From: JAIBBG01 sp043748015
GTDB taxonomy: Bacteria; Bacteroidota; Bacteroidia; Flavobacteriales_D; Sanyastnellaceae
Direction of reading: 5' to 3'
DNA length: 9,429 nt
Assembly (NCBI GenBank): GCA_043748015.1
Contig: JAYTOA010000058.1
Location: forward strand, 1 to 9,429
Positions 1 through 5,835 of the stretch are shown here, piece by piece. Below the pieces are notes generated by a model. It was not told where the DNA came from. It saw only the letters and a list, made by a program, of their open reading frames with translations, and made no database searches. Every line of letters starts with the position of its first letter. The first letter of the stretch is position 1. The translations under genes were made by a program, and so were the position numbers.

Positions 1-162
1 ACAAAATAAATTCAGTAATTAATTCAGGTGTGAATATAAGGAGTATGTTCAAATAACAGCGTCCAATATCACCTTCGGCTAACCTACTTTGCCGTAGTCC
101 GAAATACAGCAATTTTCAACCTTCAATTTACCCTAATGCACGAACAGACATGCATTGCGCAC

Positions 163-194
163 CCTATAATCCTGTGCTCCAATAATCCTATATT
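163..194. repeat. Degenerate 8-bp tandem repeat, four units
   Basis: Four consecutive octamers, each beginning CC, can be read in strict 8-bp register: CCTATAAT (163-170), CCTGTGCT (171-178), CCAATAAT (179-186) and CCTATATT (187-194). Units 1, 3 and 4 differ from CCTATAAT by at most one base; unit 2 is more diverged. On the minus strand this reads as AGGATTAT-type sequence. It lies in the non-coding leader upstream of aspS. Short degenerate intergenic repeats of this kind are familiar to me from Bacteroidota genomes, but their function is unknown to me. Chance cannot be excluded for so short an array. Confidence 0.45.
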
Positions 195-198
195 CCGA

Positions 199-213
199 AA
201 CCGCTTCGCGGTT
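199..213 (+). other. Small hairpin in the aspS leader
   Basis: AACCGC (199-204) and GCGGTT (208-213) form a perfect 6-bp stem around a TTC loop. The hairpin ends 31 bases before the aspS ATG and is followed by CTTTATC rather than a clean T-run. It could be a weak terminator for something upstream of the window or a DNA palindrome inside the promoter spacer. If the promoter call at 217-224 is right, the hairpin lies upstream of the transcript start and would not be in the aspS mRNA. Confidence 0.4.
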
Positions 214-216
214 CTT

Positions 217-224
217 TATCTTCG
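217..224 (+). promoter_or_regulatory. Possible Bacteroidota-type promoter (-7 element) of aspS
   Basis: TATCTTCG matches the Bacteroidota primary-sigma -7 consensus TAnnTTTG except at one position. It would place the transcript start around base 231, giving a short leader of about 14 bases before the aspS ATG at 245. That is normal for the phylum, and no Shine-Dalgarno box is present. The upstream -33 TTG-like element is poor (TTCC near 193-196), so this is a tentative call. Confidence 0.35.
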
Positions 225-244
225 CGCGCTTCAAAATCGACAAT

Positions 245-1999
245 ATGCACAGAACACACACCTGCGGAGAACTTCGCATCACAGATAAAGACAAACAAGT
301 TACACTCAGCGGTTGGGTGCAGCGCTCACGAGATAAGGGCGGCATGATGTGGATTGATCTTCGTGACCGTTACGGTATCACTCAACTTTTTTTCGAAGAG
401 GGAAAAACGGATATTTCATTGATGGAAAAAGCGCGCAGTGTTGGTCGCGAATTCGTGGTGAAAGCGAGCGGAAAAGTGATTGAGCGTTTTTCAAAAAACG
501 ATAACATGCCAACGGGTGAAGTAGAGTTGCTCGTACAAAATCTGGAAATCCTGAATGCATCCAAAACACCACCTTTCACCATTGAAGATCAAAGCGATGG
601 AGGAGACGATTTGCGCATGCAATGGCGTTATCTCGACTTGCGCAGAAATCCATTGCGCAACAATATGATGTTGCGTCACCGGATGGGAATTGAGACACGC
701 AAGTATCTCGACTCACTAGGTTTTCTCGAAATAGAGACGCCGTATCTCATCAAAAGCACGCCGGAAGGTGCGCGCGATTTCGTTGTTCCTTCAAGAATGA
801 ATCCGGGACAGTTTTACGCATTGCCACAATCACCGCAAACCTTCAAGCAGATTTTGATGGTGGCGGGATATGATCGCTATTACCAGATCGTACGCTGTTT
901 TCGCGATGAAGATTTACGCGCTGATCGTCAACCTGAATTCACGCAGATAGACTGCGAAATGGCTTTCGTTGAGCAAGAAGATATCCTTAACACCTTCGAA
1001 GGATTGGTACGCCAGCTTTTCAAAACGGTGAAAGGAATTGACATTACCGAAGTGCCGCGCATCACTTATGACGAAGCGATGCGATTGTATGGCAGTGACA
1101 AACCCGACGTGCGTTTTGGAATGCAGTTTCAAGACATCACAACACCGATGAAAGGAAAAAACTTCCCTGTGTTTGATCAAGCGGAAACGGTGCTTGCGAT
1201 TGTTGTTCCCGGCTATTCCAACTATACACGCAAGCAATTGGATGAGTTGACCGAATGGGTGAAGCGTCCACAGATTGGCGCGAAAGGTTTAGTCTATTGC
1301 ATGTGCAATGAAGACGGCACATTCAAATCATCCGTGGATAAATTTTATACACCTGATGATTGGAAAAACGTCGCTGCACAAAGCGGTGCTAAAACAGGTG
1401 ATTTGATTTTGGTGTTGTCAGGTGATCTCGACGCCACACGCAAACAGCTCGGTGAATTGCGTTTGTTGATGGGCGGCAGACTTGGACTTCGCAATCCGGA
1501 GGATTTCAAACCACTTTGGGTCATTGATTTTCCTTTGGTAGAATGGAATGAAGAAGCGAAGCGTTGGTTTGCGATGCATCATCCTTTCACTGCGCCTAAG
1601 CCGGAACATTTTTCACTTTTAGAAACATCACCCGGTGAAGCAAGAGCCAACGCTTATGACTTTGTATTGAATGGCGTGGAAATTGGGGGCGGGTCGATTC
1701 GTATCCACGACCGCGATATACAATCTAAGATGTTCAACTTACTTGGTTTCACTCCAGAAGAAGCGCAAAAGCAATTTGGCTTTTTACTGACAGCATTTGA
1801 ATATGGCGCGCCACCACACGGAGGAATTGCGTTTGGCTTCGACCGCTTCTGCGCTTTGTTTGGTGGCGCAGAAAGCATCAGGGATTTCATTGCGTTTCCA
1901 AAGAATAATAGTGGTCGCGATTTGATGATCGATTCGCCAAGTGGAATTGATCAAAAGCAACTGGACGAATTGAGTATTGGTCTGAATATGAAATCATGA
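245..1999 (+). CDS. aspS: Aspartyl-tRNA synthetase
   Basis: Class IIb aminoacyl-tRNA synthetase that activates aspartate with ATP and charges tRNA-Asp in the cytoplasm. The 584 residues match the usual bacterial AspRS length (about 590). An N-terminal OB-fold anticodon-binding domain (about 1-110) includes GWVQRSRDKGG at 23-33. The catalytic core starts near 130, with the flipping-loop sequence STPEGARDF (171-179), QSPQ (195-198), motif 2 FRDED (219-223) with FTQID (232-236), and motif 3 GGIAFGFDR (526-534). The bacteria-specific GAD insertion lies at roughly 285-415. HHPFT (445-449) and the ligand-site stretch NGVEIGGGSIRIH (476-488) are intact. The ATG at 245 is chosen because RTHTCGEL is the normal family N-terminus. 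The stop overlaps the next gene's ATG in ATGA (1996-1999), implying co-transcription. Whether the enzyme also charges tRNA-Asn cannot be decided here. All key motifs are present, with no frameshift. Confidence 0.98.
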   Translation: MHRTHTCGELRITDKDKQVTLSGWVQRSRDKGGMMWIDLRDRYGITQLFFEEGKTDISLMEKARSVGREFVVKASGKVIERFSKNDNMPTGEVELLVQNLEILNASKTPPFTIEDQSDGGDDLRMQWRYLDLRRNPLRNNMMLRHRMGIETRKYLDSLGFLEIETPYLIKSTPEGARDFVVPSRMNPGQFYALPQSPQTFKQILMVAGYDRYYQIVRCFRDEDLRADRQPEFTQIDCEMAFVEQEDILNTFEGLVRQLFKTVKGIDITEVPRITYDEAMRLYGSDKPDVRFGMQFQDITTPMKGKNFPVFDQAETVLAIVVPGYSNYTRKQLDELTEWVKRPQIGAKGLVYCMCNEDGTFKSSVDKFYTPDDWKNVAAQSGAKTGDLILVLSGDLDATRKQLGELRLLMGGRLGLRNPEDFKPLWVIDFPLVEWNEEAKRWFAMHHPFTAPKPEHFSLLETSPGEARANAYDFVLNGVEIGGGSIRIHDRDIQSKMFNLLGFTPEEAQKQFGFLLTAFEYGAPPHGGIAFGFDRFCALFGGAESIRDFIAFPKNNSGRDLMIDSPSGIDQKQLDELSIGLNMKS

Positions 2000-3402
2000 A
2001 ATTGAAGAATGCACTTTACATATTGACTGTTGTTGCGTTGTGCCTTCCAGTTCCCGGAAATGCACAAGGTAAAACTTCGACTACGACTTTAAAAGGCACC
2101 ATTGAATATCCACAGCAGGATTTTTTTCTCCTGCGCTCGATGGGACGCGCTGATAGTATTAAACTCGGAACAGATGGATCTTTCGAATTGAAAATAGAGC
2201 AAGTCGCTGCTAATTATTTCACGCTTGAGCAAAGCAGGCAATCAGTCACGCTATACCTGCTTCCGTCAGATGAAGTCACCATCAACCTCAACGGAGGCAA
2301 CATGACAGAAGCAAAAAATGTCACCGGTAAAAGCGCTGTGTATTGCAATTTTCTGATTGAAAAACAGAAGGCTGATAAGACACTCCAGTTACAGTTTCAA
2401 CCCTATCAATTGCAGGCGATGTCGGGAGAAACGTATTATACAATGAGAGATTCCATCCGACTATCTCGCGAAGCGGAATTGGCAAAAGCATCGAGGACGA
2501 ATCGTTTCATTGATGCATTCAACGATGTTGAAAAAAAATCATATGGCTATCAGATGGGCTATGAATTGCTCAACTATCGCTCAAACGCCGCGAAAGCGGG
2601 CATAACCGTTTTCCCGGAAAAGCTCGAAAAATATCTGACGTCGCTCAACCTCAACGATGAGCAAATGTCATATGATTTTTATTTCCGCGCATTTGCATTG
2701 AACTATATGGCGCAAGAAGCGGCGACGAGATATTACGCCGGAATAGACAAATCCGTTTTGCGATTTTACGAATTGGAAATGGACGTGATATGTGAAAAGA
2801 TCTATTCCGAAAAAAACAAGAGCGTATTCATCAGTGAGATTATGCCGCAACTGATCAATGATGTAGGAACGATGGACATACGCAATATCGTGAACAAACT
2901 TGAAATGTGTTTGAAGGATGAGCGCTTGTTGTCGTCTATCAAGATGGCCGCTGCGCGATACGAATATCTCTACCCGGGAAATCCGGCACCACAAGCGTAT
3001 TTTATGGATGCGCACGATAAGATTTCGCGTTTGAGTGATTACCAAGGAAAGGTGATATACATCGATGCATGGGCGACATGGTGCGGTCCGTGTAAGAGAG
3101 AAATTCCTTTCCTCATTGAATTAGAAAAAGAGTTTCATGGTAAGAATATTCAGTTCATCAGCGTGTCGACAGATAGAGATATTAAAGCATGGAAGAGTTT
3201 TATAGAAAAAGAAGCGATGAGTGGAATACAACTTCGTCAGAGCGATAATTTCGATGAGAGTTTGAGCAAGGCGTATATCATCAATTCCATTCCTCGTTTC
3301 ATCATCATCGACGCGGAAGGCCGCATAGTGAGTGTAGATGCGCCTCGCCCATCAAGCGGTGATCAGATTCGCAACCTTTTCAACTCGTTACTTGCGGATT
3401 AA
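1996..3402 (+). CDS. Secreted TlpA/ResA-like thioredoxin-fold protein
   Basis: Probable periplasmic thiol-disulfide oxidoreductase of 468 residues. A signal peptide is visible: lysines at 2 and 4, a hydrophobic core at about 6-20, and likely cleavage after GNA (23). Cys16 lacks a lipobox (preceded by VAL), so this is probably not a lipoprotein. Residues about 30-100 are beta-rich and resemble the DUF4369-type domain that precedes thioredoxin domains in Bacteroidota; about 115-325 is helical, without a recognised motif. The C-terminal thioredoxin domain (about 335-468) has the active site WATWCGPC (359-366; Cys363, Cys366) and the cis-proline loop SIPRF (431-435; Pro433). Family members reduce or isomerise periplasmic disulfides, for example in cytochrome c maturation; the substrate here is unknown. 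The start codon lies inside the aspS stop (ATGA), with no separate promoter seen, so expression is probably coupled to aspS. Fold and active site are certain; the exact role is not. Confidence 0.93.
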   Translation: MKLKNALYILTVVALCLPVPGNAQGKTSTTTLKGTIEYPQQDFFLLRSMGRADSIKLGTDGSFELKIEQVAANYFTLEQSRQSVTLYLLPSDEVTINLNGGNMTEAKNVTGKSAVYCNFLIEKQKADKTLQLQFQPYQLQAMSGETYYTMRDSIRLSREAELAKASRTNRFIDAFNDVEKKSYGYQMGYELLNYRSNAAKAGITVFPEKLEKYLTSLNLNDEQMSYDFYFRAFALNYMAQEAATRYYAGIDKSVLRFYELEMDVICEKIYSEKNKSVFISEIMPQLINDVGTMDIRNIVNKLEMCLKDERLLSSIKMAAARYEYLYPGNPAPQAYFMDAHDKISRLSDYQGKVIYIDAWATWCGPCKREIPFLIELEKEFHGKNIQFISVSTDRDIKAWKSFIEKEAMSGIQLRQSDNFDESLSKAYIINSIPRFIIIDAEGRIVSVDAPRPSSGDQIRNLFNSLLAD

Positions 3403-3420
3403 AGGGTTAACATTGATTAA

Positions 3421-3451
3421 TTGGCTATGAAGCTGTGAATGGCGATCTTTG
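3421..3451 (+). promoter_or_regulatory. Possible Bacteroidota-type promoter before the bacilliredoxin gene
   Basis: TTG (3421-3423), a 20-base spacer, then GATCTTTG (3444-3451). This resembles the Bacteroidota promoter TTTG-N19/20-TAnnTTTG with the first T of the -7 element replaced by G. If used, the transcript would start near 3458 and have an unusually long 5' leader of about 190 bases that includes both 7-bp repeat arrays. No better-matching site was seen nearer the gene. Confidence 0.3.
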
Positions 3452-3470
3452 CGAAGTAGTAATTAGGGGT

Positions 3471-3491
3471 TAGTTACTAGTTCCTGGTTCC
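3471..3491 (+). repeat. 7-bp tandem repeat (TAGTTCC type), three units
   Basis: Three adjoining heptamers, TAGTTAC (3471-3477), TAGTTCC (3478-3484) and TGGTTCC (3485-3491), each one base from the TAGTTCC consensus. The array is followed directly by TAAGAGC. It lies in the non-coding gap between the thioredoxin-like gene and the bacilliredoxin gene. No hairpin, transposase or CRISPR-like spacing accompanies it. Confidence 0.55.
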
Positions 3492-3570
3492 TAAGAGCAA
3501 AGGCAACATGTCGAGATTTCGGAGGAACTTGAAACGAAAGAAAAAGAATAAAACACAGTTAGAGTTACGC

Positions 3571-3612
3571 GTTAAATCGCAAATCTTAAATTAGATATCG
3601 CAAATAGTAAAT
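3571..3612 (+). repeat. 7-bp tandem repeat (nnTAAAT type), six units
   Basis: Six heptamers in unbroken register: GTTAAAT, CGCAAAT, CTTAAAT, TAGATAT, CGCAAAT and AGTAAAT. Five of six end in AAAT, and CGCAAAT occurs twice exactly (3578-3584 and 3599-3605), 21 bases apart. The array ends 36 bases before the bacilliredoxin ATG. The period equals that of the separate TAGTTCC array about 80 bases upstream although the units differ. Low complexity makes part of the similarity cheap, but the fixed phase over 42 bases argues for a real degenerate repeat. Confidence 0.55.
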
Positions 3613-3648
3613 CATCACTTCAACAAATCAAAAAATCAATAAATAAAC

Positions 3649-4062
3649 ATGTATCCAGCAGAATTAGTAGCACCCATGCGACAGGAATTAGATCAAGTGG
3701 GATTTCAGGAATTACTCACACCGGACGCCGTAGAAGGCGCCGTAAATAGCGAAGGCACTGTGCTCGTTGTCATCAACTCTGTATGCGGATGCGCAGCAGG
3801 AAGTATGAGACCTGGTGTTCGCAAGGCGATAGCCTCATCGACAAAATTACCGGCAAAACTCACAACTTCTTTTGCGGGTGTTGATCGTGAGGCGGTAGAT
3901 CTGGCAAGAAAATATATGTTGCCGTATCCTCCTTCATCACCGAGCATTGCATTGTTCAAAGACGGCAAGTTGATGCACATGATCGAGCGACACCACATCG
4001 AAGGACGCACGGCAGATATGATTGCAGAGAATCTGAAAATGGCTTTTGATGAATTTTGCTAG
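3649..4062 (+). CDS. BrxA/BrxB-family bacilliredoxin
   Basis: Small cytoplasmic thioredoxin-like protein of 137 residues, the normal family length (YphP/YqiW, formerly DUF1094). Characterised bacilliredoxins remove bacillithiol from S-bacillithiolated proteins. The hallmark CGC active site is at 46-48 within NSVCGCAAGSMRP (43-55). PSSPSIALF (95-103) carries the cis-proline-like segment, followed by RHHIEGR (114-120). The protein ends in Cys137, matching the C-terminal cysteine I recall in Bacillus homologues. MYPAEL directly after the ATG at 3649 is the usual start, so the start is secure; it is preceded by an AT-rich stretch without a Shine-Dalgarno box. It stands alone after a 246-base gap and ends just before a strong terminator, so it is probably a single-gene transcript. 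Its presence implies bacillithiol in this organism, although the biosynthetic bsh genes are not in the window. Confidence 0.95.
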   Translation: MYPAELVAPMRQELDQVGFQELLTPDAVEGAVNSEGTVLVVINSVCGCAAGSMRPGVRKAIASSTKLPAKLTTSFAGVDREAVDLARKYMLPYPPSSPSIALFKDGKLMHMIERHHIEGRTADMIAENLKMAFDEFC

Positions 4063-4089
4063 AAGCAATTCTTTTTCTGGAAGAAAATT

Positions 4090-4114
4090 GGGGTCACATG
4101 TTGACCCCTTTTTT
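4090..4114. terminator. Bidirectional intrinsic terminator between convergent genes
   Basis: GGGGTCA (4090-4096) pairs perfectly with TGACCCC (4102-4108) across a CATGT loop, followed on the plus strand by six T (4109-4114). This terminates the bacilliredoxin gene, whose stop ends at 4062. On the minus strand the same stem is followed by AATTTTCTTCC, a weaker U-rich tract serving the convergent glycosyltransferase gene. The last two T of the plus-strand tract are also part of that gene's TAA stop codon (4115-4113 on the minus strand). Confidence 0.88.
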
Positions 4115-5720
4115 ATTGTTTCGAGAATGGTCTAAGATCAAAGACAACAACGTTTTGATATGTTCCAATTTCATGCGTCATAAACTCCGCAAGAAATGGT
4201 TTTTCGGCGGCGACATTTTCATCCGTGACAACGAGAAATTTCGCTCCTCGATAAATACGCTTCCACATACCCTCAGATGTATTTGCATCAACTCCCATAG
4301 CACTCCAACCTCTCCTATTCATCAAGTATAAATTGATACAAAAAGATGGGTCCGGTTGTGTTATCACAAGATCGTCCTTGGCGACTCCAATGCCTTCAAG
4401 AAATGGTTCTATAGACTCCAGCGCTTTAATATTCAATTGATAGTGCCAATTCGTGTATTTATATAGATCGACTTCTGGTTGACTGCCTGTAGTGAGATAG
4501 AGTCGATTTTCTTTTGGAAATAATCGCAAACTGATGTTTGAAGAAGCATAAAAAATTCCCCAAAGAATGCATAAACCACTTATCACTTTAACATGCTTCA
4601 ACTGCATTGCAAACGACCAATATTTGGTGATGAAATAGTAAAAAGAAACAGTAATTGCGGCAGGCAATACGAACAAATTAGTGACGTAATAGTCGTGAAT
4701 ATCGAAAGCGTCGAACCAAAGAATCATATATAGCACACATCCAACTGACAGAATAGCTAACCCAAGCGTGAGGAGCTTCGGAATACGTTTCAAGTTCATG
4801 AGTAAAACCAAAACCATCACAACCAATGCATAAATCCATGTCTTCGGAAACACCTGATATATCATTATAGATCTGAGGGATTCGACGATAACTTTAATCC
4901 TTTTACCTCCTGCTTCCCATATCGGCCATATGTCATTGAAAGTGTATTTTCCTTCGTGCCAATCGTTGTAATATGCGGCATAGACATACCACAAGGTTAC
5001 CAATACAATCATTGCGAAAAATAGCATGAAGCCTAATACTTTATGGACGAAAATCTTTCGGTCACGCCACAATTTCACACCAACCAATTCTAATAAAAAC
5101 AGGCCGAAGAATGTAAGAAAAAGCAAGAGCGCGGTAATTTTTATGAGACCCGCAACTGCGAAAAATCCGAGTGCCAAAACAAGATGCTTTGGCTTCGCTA
5201 CTGTGCCATAAAGCATCATAAAATAGGATGCGACAAACACAAGGCTCAATGCGTGTATATCAGCCAAGAACCCGCTTCCGTAATAGACAAGAATTGGTGA
5301 CGTCAATAATGACAGAGCAAATAAGGCATTCCAAAAAAAATCACGATGAATTTTAACCAGCGTTTTGTAAAAACAGAAAACTCCGGTTAGAAAAAGGATC
5401 ATGGTAAACAAGCGATAAATCCATTCGTGCTTACCGAAGATCTTCCAAAGCGAAGCAACGAAATAATAAGTAATGGGGCATTCGCCGGCAGTCATTCCCG
5501 TGGTAAGTCCATCGCTGATGAGGCAATGAATTTCCGGCCCGAAAAAGTGCATGCCTCGCTCATAAAAATTCGTTGCGATAGAAAGACAATCCGTTTGTCT
5601 CCATTGATGAACACCGCATGGTCTCAATAAAAGAATGCCCGCGTAGGAAAGAGTTAGCGCAGTCGTTAACAGCAAAAAAACAAACTTGAAATTGTGGGAA
5701 AACCGGTTATAAAACTTCAT
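4113..5720 (-). CDS. GT-C membrane glycosyltransferase, GT39/ArnT-like
   Basis: Integral membrane protein of 535 residues with about 11 hydrophobic segments (first about 11-32, last about 378-393) and a soluble C-terminal part from about 400. The first extracytoplasmic loop holds HQWRQTD (38-44), with Asp44 in the place of the catalytic acidic residue of GT-C enzymes, and a second acidic site at Glu80 in AGECPITYYF. HDYY (342-345) lies before a late membrane segment. Known relatives transfer sugars from polyprenyl-phosphate donors to lipid, glycan or protein on the periplasmic side; donor and acceptor here are unknown. The frame stays open upstream to a TTG at 5801, but the ATG at 5720 is preferred because it starts just before the first membrane helix and the extra 27 residues look non-conserved. 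Its stop lies inside the terminator T-tract. It diverges from the next gene with a 115-base gap. Family-level call good; substrate unassigned. Confidence 0.87.
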   Translation of the reverse strand: MKFYNRFSHNFKFVFLLLTTALTLSYAGILLLRPCGVHQWRQTDCLSIATNFYERGMHFFGPEIHCLISDGLTTGMTAGECPITYYFVASLWKIFGKHEWIYRLFTMILFLTGVFCFYKTLVKIHRDFFWNALFALSLLTSPILVYYGSGFLADIHALSLVFVASYFMMLYGTVAKPKHLVLALGFFAVAGLIKITALLLFLTFFGLFLLELVGVKLWRDRKIFVHKVLGFMLFFAMIVLVTLWYVYAAYYNDWHEGKYTFNDIWPIWEAGGKRIKVIVESLRSIMIYQVFPKTWIYALVVMVLVLLMNLKRIPKLLTLGLAILSVGCVLYMILWFDAFDIHDYYVTNLFVLPAAITVSFYYFITKYWSFAMQLKHVKVISGLCILWGIFYASSNISLRLFPKENRLYLTTGSQPEVDLYKYTNWHYQLNIKALESIEPFLEGIGVAKDDLVITQPDPSFCINLYLMNRRGWSAMGVDANTSEGMWKRIYRGAKFLVVTDENVAAEKPFLAEFMTHEIGTYQNVVVFDLRPFSKQ

Positions 5721-5835
5721 TCCTGAATTGGCTTTGTGACTTCTATCGGTCAATAATAAGTCAATCTCAGATACTTTTCTGCACAATCGATGACAGTACA
5801 ATCATGACACGACTATAATCAATATCATTGCTCCT
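5721..5835. other. Divergent intergenic region (115 bases)
   Basis: This gap separates the starts of two divergent membrane-protein genes and must hold promoters for both, unless either is read through from elsewhere. No site fits TTTG-N19/20-TAnnTTTG well on either strand. The nearest plus-strand match is TACTTTTC (5772-5779), and on the minus strand TATTATTG, both without a correctly spaced -33 element. No hairpin terminator or obvious operator palindrome was seen. Confidence 0.5.

Noticed and set aside
45..56. AAGGAG followed by ATG TTC AAA TAA near the left edge
   Set aside because: The frame encodes only three residues. It may be part of a frame entering from the left, but nothing supports a gene.
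74..103. Imperfect stem-loop TTCGG...CCGAA with an inner CTAC/GTAG pairing
   Set aside because: It needs an asymmetric internal loop and has a competing CGGC/GCCG pairing; no T-tract or known RNA motif goes with it.
2668..3045. Minus-strand 125-codon frame
   Set aside because: Lies wholly antisense to the TlpA/ResA-like gene and shows no recognisable domain.
3403..3648. Searched for a tRNA, small RNA or riboswitch in the 246-base gap
   Set aside because: No cloverleaf, T-loop consensus or riboswitch core was found; only the promoter-like site, two repeat arrays and a doubtful small ORF are visible.
4056..4331. Plus-strand 91-codon frame
   Set aside because: It spans the terminator and then runs antisense to the well-supported glycosyltransferase gene; composition and content look like a shadow frame.
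5721..5801. N-terminal extension of the GT39-like gene to a TTG start at 5801
   Set aside because: The added residues are polar, precede a good ATG directly before the first membrane helix, and use a rare start codon.
5790..5819. ATGACA-N18-TATAAT, an almost perfect E. coli-type sigma-70 promoter just before the gene at 5836
   Set aside because: Bacteroidota primary sigma factors recognise a different consensus (TTTG and TAnnTTTG), and the region is AT-rich enough for a chance match, so it was not annotated as a promoter.
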